From the NCBI RefSeq assembly GCF_014287585.1, contig NZ_JACOOJ010000011.1, positions 52,842 to 116,841 on the forward strand: 64,000 bases of DNA. Reading direction: 5' to 3'. The notes under the pieces are model-generated. The model was not told where the DNA came from. It saw only the letters and a list, made by a program, of their open reading frames with translations, and ran no database searches. The translations under genes and the position numbers were made by a program. Positions 35,761 through 44,307 of this stretch are shown piece after piece (the stretch's first letter is position 1; each line of letters starts with the position of its first letter). Source of the DNA: Parabacteroides hominis. GTDB taxonomy: Bacteria; Bacteroidota; Bacteroidia; Bacteroidales; Tannerellaceae.

Positions 35761-36263
35761 CACCTGTAGTAAGTATCATCATGGGCAGTACTTCGGATCT
35801 GCCCGTAATGGAAAAAGCGGCCAAACTGCTCGACGAGATGGAGATCCCGTTCGAAATGCACGCCTTGTCCGCCCATCGTACGCCTGCCGAGGTGGAAACA
35901 TTCGCCAAAGGAGCCAAAGGACGCGGTATCAAAGTGATTATTGCGGCTGCCGGCATGGCTGCACACCTGTGCGGTGTAATCGCTTCGATGACGACAGTCC
36001 CCGTGATCGGCGTGCCTATCAATTCGACGCTCGACGGTATGGATGCTTTGCTGGCCATCGTACAGATGCCTCCGGGAATCCCGGTTGCCACTGTCGGCAT
36101 CAACGGTGCTCTGAACGCCGGCATCCTGGCAGTCCAGATGCTTGCCGTCGGAGACGAACAGCTTCAGGACAAGCTTGCCGCCTATAAGGAAGACCTTAAA
36201 AAGAAAATCGTAAAAGCGAACGAAGAACTGGCTAAGGTTTCTTTCAAATACAAAACAAATTAG
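35757..36263 (+). CDS. purE: N5-carboxyaminoimidazole ribonucleotide mutase
   Basis: The protein has 168 aa. The signature [18 protein letters not shown] at the N-terminus and the SAHRTP motif mark class I PurE. The [13 protein letters not shown] loop completes the substrate site. It converts N5-CAIR to CAIR in purine biosynthesis. It is co-transcribed with gcvH through the ATGA overlap. Confidence 0.95.
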   Translation: MTPVVSIIMGSTSDLPVMEKAAKLLDEMEIPFEMHALSAHRTPAEVETFAKGAKGRGIKVIIAAAGMAAHLCGVIASMTTVPVIGVPINSTLDGMDALLAIVQMPPGIPVATVGINGALNAGILAVQMLAVGDEQLQDKLAAYKEDLKKKIVKANEELAKVSFKYKTN

Positions 36264-36375
36264 TTGAAAGTTGACAGTTGAAAGTTGAAAGTTAACAAAA
36301 ACGCAAGGTATTCAATACCGCTTGACACCATTGTTGACTCTCAACTTTCAATCGTCAACTTTTAGCTTTCAACTG
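36264..36375. repeat. Low-complexity inverted repeat between purE and ispG
   Basis: Degenerate tandem AGTTGAAAGTTGACAG units on the left are mirrored by CAACTTTCAATCGTCAACTT units on the right. Similar AT-rich mirrored repeats lie at 3398-3475 and 60660-60760. It may act as a terminator or spacer. Confidence 0.6.
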
Positions 36376-36381
36376 AAAAAG

Positions 36382-38223
36382 ATGGAAGATTTTTTTAACT
36401 ATCGCCGCCGTAAATCGTCTGTTGTCAACATAGGGAATACTCCGTTAGGAGGCAATAATCCGATTCGCATCCAGTCGATGGCAAACGTCTCCACAATGGA
36501 TACCGATACGTCCGTCCGCCAGGCGATCCGGATGATCGAGGCCGGTGCGGAATATGTACGTTTCACCGCCCAGGGAGAACGTGAAGCCCGCAATTTAGGT
36601 ATAATCCGTAAACAACTCAACGAGGCCGGATATACGACACCGTTAGTCGCCGACATCCATTTCAACCCGCGTGCAGCCGATGCCGCTGCCGAAGAGGTGG
36701 AAAAAGTGCGCATCAACCCCGGAAACTATGTGGACAAGGTGAAGACGTTCGACCTGCTGGAATATACCGACGAGGAATATGCCGCAGAGTTACAGAAGAT
36801 ACGTGACCGCTTCATTCCATTCCTTAACATCTGCAAAGCACACGGAACCGCCATCCGCATTGGCGTGAACCACGGCTCGCTGTCCGACCGAATCATGAGC
36901 CGGTATGGCGACACTCCCGAAGGCATGGTTGCCTCCTGCATGGAATTTCTACGTATCTGCCGGGATGAGAACTTTCCCGATGTCGTGATTTCTATTAAAG
37001 CCTCGAACACGGTTGTCATGGTGAAAACCGTCCGCCTGCTGGTCAGGACGATGGAAGCCGAAGACATGTACTACCCGTTGCATCTCGGTGTGACGGAAGC
37101 CGGCGACGGCGAAGACGGACGCATCAAGAGTGCCGTCGGTATCGGCGCCTTGCTGTCCGATGGCATCGGCGACACGATCCGCGTCTCCCTGAGTGAAGAT
37201 CCGGAGGCTGAAATCCCGGTTGCACGCAAGCTGGTCGATTACATACTCGAACGTGAAGGGCACGAGCCGGTAGAGGCCGTACCTGCTCCGGGATATGATC
37301 CGGTTGCTGTCGAACGCCGCCGTAGCCGGGTAACGGAAGGAATCGGGGGTAACTTCCCGCCGATCGTCATTTCCGACCGCAGCAACGGTGATTTCGAGTT
37401 CGATTATGCGTCTCAGCCGGACTATATATACATCGGTAAGGAAGATCCGGATAACCTGCCGGATCACTTCCGCCTTTTGGTAGACGCCCACTTCTGGAAG
37501 GAACGTCCGAATGCCTATCCTTTTTTTATCGCATCGGAAATAGAGGAACTGAAAGATTATTCCGTCCCGTTGAAATTTATCCGCCTCACCTACCGGGATC
37601 TGACCGACCGCGTAATCGAGGTCCTGAAAAAAGATACCTCCGTAATCGTAGTCTTGAGTACACATCACCGGAACGGTATCGCCGCCGAGCGTGCAGCCAT
37701 GCATCGCCTGTTGGCAACCGGTTGTGATGTGCCGGTTGTCTTGCACCGCGACTATAGGGAGACGGATACCGAGGCGTTGCAACTGAAATCGGCTGCCGAC
37801 TTCGGAACTTTGCTGTTAGATGGTTTCGGCGACGGGATCATGCTGCACAACGAAGGCTGCGAAGCGATGGTGACGGACAGTTGCATGTTCGGCATCCTGC
37901 AGGCAACCCGTACCCGCATCAGCAAGACAGAATATATCTCCTGTCCAAGCTGCGGACGTACCTTGTATGACCTGCAAACGACAATCGCCCGTATCAAGGA
38001 GGCCACTGCACATCTGAAAGGCTTGAAGATCGGCATCATGGGATGTATCGTGAACGGCCCCGGCGAAATGGCGGATGCTGATTATGGCTATGTCGGTGCC
38101 GGAAAGAACCGGATCAGCCTATATAAAGGTAAAGAATGCGTGCTGAAAAACATCCCCGAAGAAGAAGCTGTAGAACGATTAGTCCAGTTGATAAAGGAAA
38201 ATGGGGATTGGACGGATCATTAA
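36382..38223 (+). CDS. ispG: 4-hydroxy-3-methylbut-2-enyl diphosphate synthase, long (Bacteroidetes/plant-type) form
   Basis: The protein has 613 aa, longer than the roughly 370-aa E. coli form because of an inserted middle domain, as usual in Bacteroidetes and plants. The TIM-barrel start (IRIQSMANVSTMDTD) and the C-terminal [4Fe-4S] domain with SCPSCGRTLYDLQ and GCIVNGPGEMADADYGYVG are clear. The enzyme converts MEcPP to HMBPP in the MEP isoprenoid pathway. The in-frame ATG 60 bp upstream lies inside the intergenic repeat and is not used. Confidence 0.95.
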   Translation: MEDFFNYRRRKSSVVNIGNTPLGGNNPIRIQSMANVSTMDTDTSVRQAIRMIEAGAEYVRFTAQGEREARNLGIIRKQLNEAGYTTPLVADIHFNPRAADAAAEEVEKVRINPGNYVDKVKTFDLLEYTDEEYAAELQKIRDRFIPFLNICKAHGTAIRIGVNHGSLSDRIMSRYGDTPEGMVASCMEFLRICRDENFPDVVISIKASNTVVMVKTVRLLVRTMEAEDMYYPLHLGVTEAGDGEDGRIKSAVGIGALLSDGIGDTIRVSLSEDPEAEIPVARKLVDYILEREGHEPVEAVPAPGYDPVAVERRRSRVTEGIGGNFPPIVISDRSNGDFEFDYASQPDYIYIGKEDPDNLPDHFRLLVDAHFWKERPNAYPFFIASEIEELKDYSVPLKFIRLTYRDLTDRVIEVLKKDTSVIVVLSTHHRNGIAAERAAMHRLLATGCDVPVVLHRDYRETDTEALQLKSAADFGTLLLDGFGDGIMLHNEGCEAMVTDSCMFGILQATRTRISKTEYISCPSCGRTLYDLQTTIARIKEATAHLKGLKIGIMGCIVNGPGEMADADYGYVGAGKNRISLYKGKECVLKNIPEEEAVERLVQLIKENGDWTDH

Positions 38224-38234
38224 ATATAATTGAA

Positions 38235-38307
38235 AAGGAGTGTGTCAGATACAAATTGCATTGAAATAAATATGTCCGTATCTTACACACCCCTTAATCC
38301 TTTTTTT
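38235..38307. terminator. Terminator between ispG and the convergent GH110 gene
   Basis: Inverted 18-nt arms (38235-38252 and 38278-38295) match at 16 positions and are followed by a T run on the plus strand. It ends ispG and lies just beyond the stop of the leftward GH110 gene. Confidence 0.75.
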
Positions 38308-38324
38308 AATCTTGCCTATACGTT

Positions 38325-40133
38325 TTATTCCTCAGACCTTATATCTTTCTCCGCATCAAACCCTCCCTCAAATCGATTATCCTTGATCTCGGCATTAACA
38401 ACGCGCTGGAAGAAGAAACGATGGTTGTTCCAATGGAAAGCCGGATAATCATGATTTTGTTTAATCACATTATCACGGAAGACAAGACCATCCACCGATT
38501 TGGCATACAGGATCGGCATGTCGAAAGTTTCGAATTCGTTGTCCTCGATCACGATTCCGCTATGGAAATATTTCTTCTGATCTTTCAAATCAGGTATCTC
38601 CGGATAGATGGAGATAACAGCGTTCGTAAACTGGAACTGATTTGTCAACGCATTGATAAACTTGTTATTCCGGATCAGCACGTCATGGCAGGCGCCCGTC
38701 TCGAACCATCCGTTACAGTCTCCACACAGGAGTATTGCCGTACCGGAAGTATGATCGAAAACATTATTCTCGACCACTGTCTTTTTCGGAGTACTGAACA
38801 GGGAACCACGGGCACGATTATTGCGGATCATGTTATCGGCAAAATAAACCTCCGGCGTCCATTCTAAATTCTCGATACCGTAAGTGCCGGCTTCACAGAT
38901 GGCGGGATCGACAGGCTTCTCAAACGTAATGCGGAACTGCTTTGCACCATGATCGTCAGGCTTATCGGCAGCTTCAATCGCTGTTACCTTATTCTGTTCC
39001 CCTAAAATCTCCATCGTTTTGGAATCGATGAACTGGACGGCATCGCCCGGACGGCCCCATTCGAAACCGTATGACTGGCCGTGCATGTATTCGCCGACCA
39101 ACGTCTTGTCGTCTACCCGCTTTTGCACTTTCAGATAGGTTCCATGCACATTGATGGCATCATCCATCATGCCTTCGTATAGACCGCCCACCGAACGGAT
39201 CAGCCCCTTGCAACCGGAGAAATGAGTTGCATCGGCCTGTGTCGTGAAATAACGCGGATCATCCTTGCCACGCAGGCAGACCGAGAATTTATCCAGCGTG
39301 ATATTCTCGCTCATCTGTGCTAACAAGCCCATTCCTTCCGCATAATGCACCTGTATATTTTCGAGTGTCGTATTCGTATCATGATACATGAAAATACCCG
39401 GAGTCGGACGACCATGTCCGCGCATGGCAACAACAGTTCCGGGGATCAGCTTCCTGTTATTCCAAGGAGCGACGATCTTGCGTGGAGCGATCTCCTGCAC
39501 CTTCCTCGTCCCAACCGCAATATCGCTGGTTCTGTAAACCAGACGTTTGGTATCTCCTTCAAAAGCGATACCGGAAGAAGAGACATGTTCCCAACCTTTC
39601 CCTTTGGCGACAAAGTTACTGTCGCGTATCTCATATTCTACCCAGGGAGCGACTTCGTATGTGATCATCCCGCCGACCGTGTCGTTCGCCAGCACCTTCA
39701 CCTGGCTGATATGCGGATTCTCAAAGTCGATACTGAAGTTCTTCAACGTGCAATTCTCCGAACCGACCAAAGAAACCGGAAGCATCCGACCGTGGAAAAT
39801 CAACTCGGCCCCCTGTCCGTCAAAGATCACATTCTTCATATTCTCAAAGGCCAGCCCCACCGGTTTCGGATTGTCCTGATCGTGATTAGAAATGAAATAT
39901 TCGCGCTCGGAAGCACCTTCGGGATAGAAATCATAACGTCCCTTCGGCAACAGGATACGGAGAGTATCGGAGTTCGCTTTCACCGCAATCTCCTGAAGGG
40001 CTTTTGCGATCAATGGAGAAGCATTTTCGCCGGTATCCGGTTTCAATCCATACCCGGACAGGTCATACACGCCGCCTTTACAAGCCGTAAACAGGGCGAT
40101 AAATAAAAGTGTCAAAACAGAGTTTAGTTTCAT
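38325..40133 (-). CDS. Alpha-1,3-galactosidase, GH110 (GlaB-like), beta-helix lipoprotein
   Basis: The protein has 602 aa. The signal with lipobox FTAC (Cys near residue 18) predicts a lipoprotein. The body is a right-handed parallel beta-helix with FDGQGAELIFHGRMLP, ENCTLKNFSIDFENPHIS and later coils such as NNVFDHTSGTAILLCGD, which resemble Bacteroides GH110 enzymes. GH110 removes terminal alpha-1,3-galactose, as in blood group B or linear alpha-Gal epitopes of host glycans. The family assignment is from memory of the motifs, and another beta-helix hydrolase cannot be fully excluded. The promoter (TATATTTG) lies at the complement of 40174-40181. Confidence 0.75.
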   Translation of the reverse strand: MKLNSVLTLLFIALFTACKGGVYDLSGYGLKPDTGENASPLIAKALQEIAVKANSDTLRILLPKGRYDFYPEGASEREYFISNHDQDNPKPVGLAFENMKNVIFDGQGAELIFHGRMLPVSLVGSENCTLKNFSIDFENPHISQVKVLANDTVGGMITYEVAPWVEYEIRDSNFVAKGKGWEHVSSSGIAFEGDTKRLVYRTSDIAVGTRKVQEIAPRKIVAPWNNRKLIPGTVVAMRGHGRPTPGIFMYHDTNTTLENIQVHYAEGMGLLAQMSENITLDKFSVCLRGKDDPRYFTTQADATHFSGCKGLIRSVGGLYEGMMDDAINVHGTYLKVQKRVDDKTLVGEYMHGQSYGFEWGRPGDAVQFIDSKTMEILGEQNKVTAIEAADKPDDHGAKQFRITFEKPVDPAICEAGTYGIENLEWTPEVYFADNMIRNNRARGSLFSTPKKTVVENNVFDHTSGTAILLCGDCNGWFETGACHDVLIRNNKFINALTNQFQFTNAVISIYPEIPDLKDQKKYFHSGIVIEDNEFETFDMPILYAKSVDGLVFRDNVIKQNHDYPAFHWNNHRFFFQRVVNAEIKDNRFEGGFDAEKDIRSEE

Positions 40134-40173
40134 GGTTTACATCTTTAGTTGATTATATTTCCAATTATACAGG

Positions 40174-40200
40174 CAAATATACCATTTATTTGTAAATTTG
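40174..40200. promoter_or_regulatory. Back-to-back promoters for the GH110 gene and the histidine kinase gene
   Basis: The complement of 40174-40181 reads TATATTTG, pointing left to the GH110 gene. TAAATTTG at 40193-40200 points right to the histidine kinase gene. The two -7 elements are only 11 bp apart, so one bound regulator could affect both. Confidence 0.65.
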
Positions 40201-40242
40201 CAGGCTGTCATATTCTTTGATTATTAACGTAAAATAAAGCCA

Positions 40243-41796
40243 ATGCTACAAATTTCAATTCTGATATTATCGACATTTGCTGTTATTCTTCTTTCGATAT
40301 TCATTTTCTTATTATGCAAAAAGAATAATAAGCATCAAGAAGAGATCAAAGAATGGCAGAAAATCCAACAGGAAACGATCGATCTGAAAAACAAACTCAC
40401 GCTTGCGCTACAGGCAGGCGAGCTTTCCGTATGGTCGTATCTGCCGGAAGAAGACGGTTTCGATCTGGCAGATGAAAGTACCGTCCCACAACCGGGAATG
40501 AAACTGCATGACGTGACCAAACAGCTCGTACCGGAAGACCAGGAAAAGCACAGGCGGCTCGTTTGGGACATCGTAGAAGGCAAATGCGACAAGAAAGTCG
40601 ATACGTTCCGGCTCGTTACGCCGGACGGGAATATCCGCTGGTATGAAATCTACGCATTGGGAGTCAAAGATGAAAACGGAACAGTAAAGCGGCTGATCGG
40701 GACACAAAAAGACATCACCGCACAAGCCGAACGCGAACAGGCTCTCCACAAATATCTCCAACGTTCCGAGCTGGCGATCCGTTCCGCCAATATCATCCAA
40801 TGGGACTACGATGTCGTAACACGGAAATTCACCCGTCTTTTCATCGATCCGACACAACCCGATTTATTTATCCGCAAACCGTTCAACTTTTCCCTCCATC
40901 CGGAAGACCGCCTCGTCCTGAAACACGAAGAAGATCTACGCGCAGGCGGGAAGGGAGGTTCTCACTCGCTTCATTTCCGCGTCATGATGGAAGGAGATAC
41001 GGAATACAGATGGGTAAACTCTTTCGCCGTCCCGCTCGAACAGGACTCGACCGGGTTCGTCACTAAGCTGACGGGACTACAGATAGACCTGACTCCCTTG
41101 GAAAAAGCGGAAGAATCCAATCGGATGAAAAGTGCTTTCCTTGCCAATATGAGCCACGAGATCCGGACACCTCTCAACGCTATAGTCGGTTTCTCCCAGC
41201 TCCTTGCACAAACGGAAGACAAGGAAGAACAGGCGGAGTTCGTCCGCATCATCGAAAACAATAACAACCTGCTGTTGCAGGTCATCAACGATATCCTCGA
41301 CCTTTCGAAAATAGAAGCCGGGAAAATGAAATTTATCTTCACTGATTTCAATGTATCGGAAGTACTGACGGATCTTCGACAAGTCTACATGCCCCGCCTG
41401 GAGAAAGGGATCGAGCTCATCTGCGACATTCCGCACACTGTCTGCATGATCCATTCCGAAAAAAACCGGCTGACACAAGTTGTGTCCAACCTGCTAAGCA
41501 ATGCAGCGAAGTTTACATCCAAAGGTTCCATCACGATGGGATATCAGGTCGTCGAAGGAGGATTATCGTTCTACGTAACCGATACCGGGAAAGGGATCAA
41601 GAAGGAGAACCTCGAACAGGTATTCGAACGCTTCACAAAATTCGACAGCTTCGTTCCGGGAACAGGGTTGGGACTTTCCATCTGCCAGCTGATCGTGCAT
41701 AAACTGGGTGGACAAATCTCGGTGGAATCGGAAGAAGGAAAGGGAAGTACATTCCGGTTCACGATCGCCTGCGACCCCGTTTCCATTACAGATTAA
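40243..41796 (+). CDS. PAS-domain sensor histidine kinase
   Basis: The protein has 517 aa. One N-terminal membrane helix (about 5-25) is followed by a coiled coil and two PAS folds (about 45-165 and 175-285, the first ending in LIGTQKDITAQAERE and the second in LTGLQIDLTPLE). The HisKA domain has His305 in MSHEIRTPLNAIVGF, and the HATPase_c domain has NLLSNAAKF, DTGKGI and GTGLGLSI. There is no receiver domain and no adjacent regulator gene. The kinase core is close in sequence to that of the 15987-18149 kinase, suggesting paralogy. It is divergent from the GH110 gene. Confidence 0.9.
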   Translation: MLQISILILSTFAVILLSIFIFLLCKKNNKHQEEIKEWQKIQQETIDLKNKLTLALQAGELSVWSYLPEEDGFDLADESTVPQPGMKLHDVTKQLVPEDQEKHRRLVWDIVEGKCDKKVDTFRLVTPDGNIRWYEIYALGVKDENGTVKRLIGTQKDITAQAEREQALHKYLQRSELAIRSANIIQWDYDVVTRKFTRLFIDPTQPDLFIRKPFNFSLHPEDRLVLKHEEDLRAGGKGGSHSLHFRVMMEGDTEYRWVNSFAVPLEQDSTGFVTKLTGLQIDLTPLEKAEESNRMKSAFLANMSHEIRTPLNAIVGFSQLLAQTEDKEEQAEFVRIIENNNNLLLQVINDILDLSKIEAGKMKFIFTDFNVSEVLTDLRQVYMPRLEKGIELICDIPHTVCMIHSEKNRLTQVVSNLLSNAAKFTSKGSITMGYQVVEGGLSFYVTDTGKGIKKENLEQVFERFTKFDSFVPGTGLGLSICQLIVHKLGGQISVESEEGKGSTFRFTIACDPVSITD

Positions 41797-41844
41797 TTAA
41801 TGAAATACATTTTAAAACAGGTTGGCAAAGGCAGAGATTATGCC

Positions 41845-41852
41845 TATATTTG
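41845..41852 (+). promoter_or_regulatory. Promoter -7 element (TATATTTG) for cysS
   Basis: TATATTTG lies 22 bp before the cysS ATG and matches TAnnTTTG. Confidence 0.6.
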
Positions 41853-41874
41853 CCCCTCTTAAATACAAATAGAT

Positions 41875-43353
41875 ATGGAACATCCATTAAGCATTTACAA
41901 CACACTCACAAGAAAAAAGGAACAGTTCATCCCGCTGCACGAACCGCATGTGGGTATGTACGTTTGTGGTCCTACGGTTTATGGCGACGCCCATCTGGGA
42001 CATGCACGACCGGCTATCACTTTCGACCTGCTGTTCCGTTATCTGACTCATATAGGATACAAAGTACGCTATGTACGCAACATAACCGACGTAGGCCATC
42101 TCGAACATGATGCCGACGACGGCGAAGACAAGATTGCCAAGAAAGCCCGCCTCGAACAGCTCGAACCGATGGAAGTGGTGCAGTATTACCTGAACCGTTA
42201 CCATCACGCGATGGAAGCGCTCAACGTACTTCCGCCCAGTATCGAGCCTCATGCTTCCGGCCATATCATCGAGCAGATCGAACTGGTGAAGAAGATCCTG
42301 GACAACGGCTATGCCTACGAAAGCGAGGGTTCCGTTTATTTCGACGTGGAGAAATACAACAAGGATCATAACTACGGCGTTCTCTCCGGACGTAACATCG
42401 ACGATATGCTAAATACGACCCGTGCATTGGACGGGCAGGACGAAAAACATAATCCGATCGACTTCGCCCTTTGGAAATGTGCGCAGCCGGAACATATCAT
42501 GCGCTGGCCTTCTCCGTGGAGCGACGGTTTCCCCGGATGGCATTGCGAATGCACGGCGATGGGTAAAAAATACTTGGGCGAACATTTCGATATCCACGGC
42601 GGTGGCATGGACCTGATCTTCCCGCATCACGAATGCGAGATCGCGCAGGCTATCGCTTCCCAGGGTGAGGACATGGTTCATTACTGGATGCACAACAATA
42701 TGATTACCATCAACGGGCAGAAGATGGGCAAGTCGCTGGGCAACTTCATCACGCTGGACGAGTTCTTTACCGGTGATAATAAGGTGTTAAGCCAGGCCTA
42801 TTCGCCTATGACCATCCGCTTCTTCATCCTCCAAGCCCATTATCGCAGCACGGTGGATTTCAGCAACGAAGCCCTGCAAGCAGCCGAAAAGGGGCTGGAA
42901 CGTTTGATGGATGCTTATAACCATTTGATGAAACTGAAAGCCTCCGACATCTCGACAGTGGATGTAAAGGATTTGCGCCGCAAATGTTACGATGCGATGA
43001 ACGACGACCTGAACTCGCCAATCGTGATCGCCCATCTGTTCGACGCAGCCCGTGCGATCAACTCCGTAAAGGATGGCAAGGCTACGATCTCGGCCGAAGA
43101 CCTGAAAGAGCTACAGGACGTATTCCATACGTTCATCTTCGACATCCTCGGAATAAAGGATGAAGCTACCTCGGCCGGCGGTAACAACTACGAAGCGTTC
43201 GGCAAAGCAATGGACCTTTTGTTGAATATCCGCCAGCAGGCAAAAGCAAACAAAGACTGGGCTACTTCCGATAAAATCCGTAACGAACTGACTGCCCTCG
43301 GCTTCGAGATCAAGGACACGAAGGACGGAGCCGAATGGAAATTGAGCAAATAA
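41875..43353 (+). CDS. cysS: Cysteinyl-tRNA synthetase
   Basis: The protein has 492 aa. The class I motifs are present: [18 protein letters not shown] with the zinc-ligand Cys and the HLGH (HIGH-type) motif, GWHCECTAM and [15 protein letters not shown] zinc-site segments, and KMGKSLGN (KMSKS-type) in the catalytic core. The C-terminus is the DALR-type anticodon-binding region. It charges tRNA-Cys in the cytoplasm. It is a single gene with its own promoter. Confidence 0.97.
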   Translation: MEHPLSIYNTLTRKKEQFIPLHEPHVGMYVCGPTVYGDAHLGHARPAITFDLLFRYLTHIGYKVRYVRNITDVGHLEHDADDGEDKIAKKARLEQLEPMEVVQYYLNRYHHAMEALNVLPPSIEPHASGHIIEQIELVKKILDNGYAYESEGSVYFDVEKYNKDHNYGVLSGRNIDDMLNTTRALDGQDEKHNPIDFALWKCAQPEHIMRWPSPWSDGFPGWHCECTAMGKKYLGEHFDIHGGGMDLIFPHHECEIAQAIASQGEDMVHYWMHNNMITINGQKMGKSLGNFITLDEFFTGDNKVLSQAYSPMTIRFFILQAHYRSTVDFSNEALQAAEKGLERLMDAYNHLMKLKASDISTVDVKDLRRKCYDAMNDDLNSPIVIAHLFDAARAINSVKDGKATISAEDLKELQDVFHTFIFDILGIKDEATSAGGNNYEAFGKAMDLLLNIRQQAKANKDWATSDKIRNELTALGFEIKDTKDGAEWKLSK

Positions 43354-43364
43354 AACAGACTTCA

Positions 43365-43660
43365 ATATTTGGAGTTTTGAATCAGGTAAATGATGATTTA
43401 CCGGTGTATAATATGGAGGCGTGCCGTAGGCTCTCTTTTGCCGATAGATGATTGTTCCGGCTTTGCCGGTTCTTCTGTGGGTTTTAACCCCTTTAAATAC
43501 AACCCATAAAGGGGCTAAAGCCCACAAAGGAAGAGGCTTAGCCTCCAGGCCTTTTAAACCGTCTGCTGAAGCAGACGGCAAAAGAGAGCCTGCGGTACAA
43601 GGCGCAGCCTTGTCTGTTAGTTCACCGATAAATTATCATTTACAGGTTCAAATATTTTCA
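43365..43660. repeat. Dispersed hairpin-chain repeat, copy B, with mirrored ends
   Basis: The core 43431-43625 matches the copies at 14568-14735 and 63373-63510. The segment is itself an imperfect palindrome: AATATTTG and GTAAATGATGATTTACCGGTG at the left are mirrored at the right, and GGCTCTCTTTTGCCG mirrors CGGCAAAAGAGAGCC. Inside are small hairpins CCGGCTTTGCCGG, GAGGCTTAGCCTC, CCGTCTGCTGAAGCAGACGG and AAGGCGCAGCCTT. No gene fits in it. It fills the whole gap between cysS and the thioesterase gene. Confidence 0.8.
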
Positions 43661-43670
43661 TACTATAATC

Positions 43671-44078
43671 ATGACAATAAACGAATTTCTTCAAGGCGAC
43701 AAGTTCGCCTTATTGGCAGGTGTCGAACTTTTGGAGACAGGCAACGGGTATGCAAAAGCCCGCATGGAAATAAAGCCGGAACACCTCAACGGCGGCGGCG
43801 TATGCCAGGGCGGTGCTATCTTTACATTAGCCGATCTGGCCTTTGCAGCTGCCACGAACAGCCATGCACGCCTGACACTTTCCATCACATCCAGCATCAA
43901 CTTCTTCAAAGCCGAAAGCAAAGGGTTTCTTTATGCCGAAGCCCGCGAAGCCTTCAGCCACAAAAGACTCGCCAACTGTGAAGTACGGATCACCAATGAA
44001 GCCGGCGACCTAATCGCCACCTTCAACGGAACAGGCTACAGAAAAGATACGGAGCTGCCATTCACCCCGATAGAATGA
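43671..44078 (+). CDS. PaaI-type hotdog-fold thioesterase
   Basis: The protein has 135 aa. The PaaI signature HLNGGGVCQGGAIFTLADLA places the catalytic Asp in LADLA on the hotdog helix, and the rest is a single hotdog domain. Family members hydrolyse acyl- or aryl-CoA thioesters in the cytoplasm, and the substrate here is unknown. The gene follows the hairpin-chain repeat closely, with no clear promoter. Confidence 0.88.
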   Translation: MTINEFLQGDKFALLAGVELLETGNGYAKARMEIKPEHLNGGGVCQGGAIFTLADLAFAAATNSHARLTLSITSSINFFKAESKGFLYAEAREAFSHKRLANCEVRITNEAGDLIATFNGTGYRKDTELPFTPIE

Positions 44079-44089
44079 TTTATCTAAAC

Positions 44090-44230
44090 CTATCGAACAG
44101 ACACTACGGCAGACTTTTTCAATCGCTTATAAGCAACTTCCAGGCGGGTCATCAATTCGTCGCTGTCGATCGCGTTGATGATATCCTATATCAGATTGAG
44201 TTTGCGGGCTTGTAATTCTAAATGCGTCAT
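44090..44230 (-). pseudogene. Small antitoxin-like gene interrupted by an amber codon
   Basis: From the ATG at 44230 the reading runs MTHLELQARKLNLI, meets TAG at codon 15 and continues in frame as DIINAIDSDELMTRLEVAYKR to a second TAG at 44090. The intact product would have about 46 aa. It resembles the small first proteins of Bacteroidales type II toxin-antitoxin pairs, but no toxin gene follows. A single C-to-T change (CAG to TAG) would explain the stop. The upstream -7 (TACATTTG on the minus strand) is intact. Confidence 0.6.
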
Positions 44231-44255
44231 AATGAATGTCCTTTCTTTGATGTTG

Positions 44256-44306
44256 ATACAAATGTACGCTATTGCCGTCAGATTAGCAAATAGCGTACAT
44301 TTGTAT
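44256..44306. promoter_or_regulatory. Perfect 18-bp inverted repeat carrying outward TACATTTG promoters
   Basis: ATACAAATGTACGCTATT (44256-44273) and its exact inverse (44289-44306) flank a 15-bp spacer. Each arm contains TACATTTG directed outward: leftward to the small pseudogene and rightward antisense into the ABC permease gene. It touches the stop of the permease gene, so it can also work as that operon's terminator hairpin. An autoregulatory operator is another reading. Confidence 0.65.
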
Positions 44307-44307
44307 T

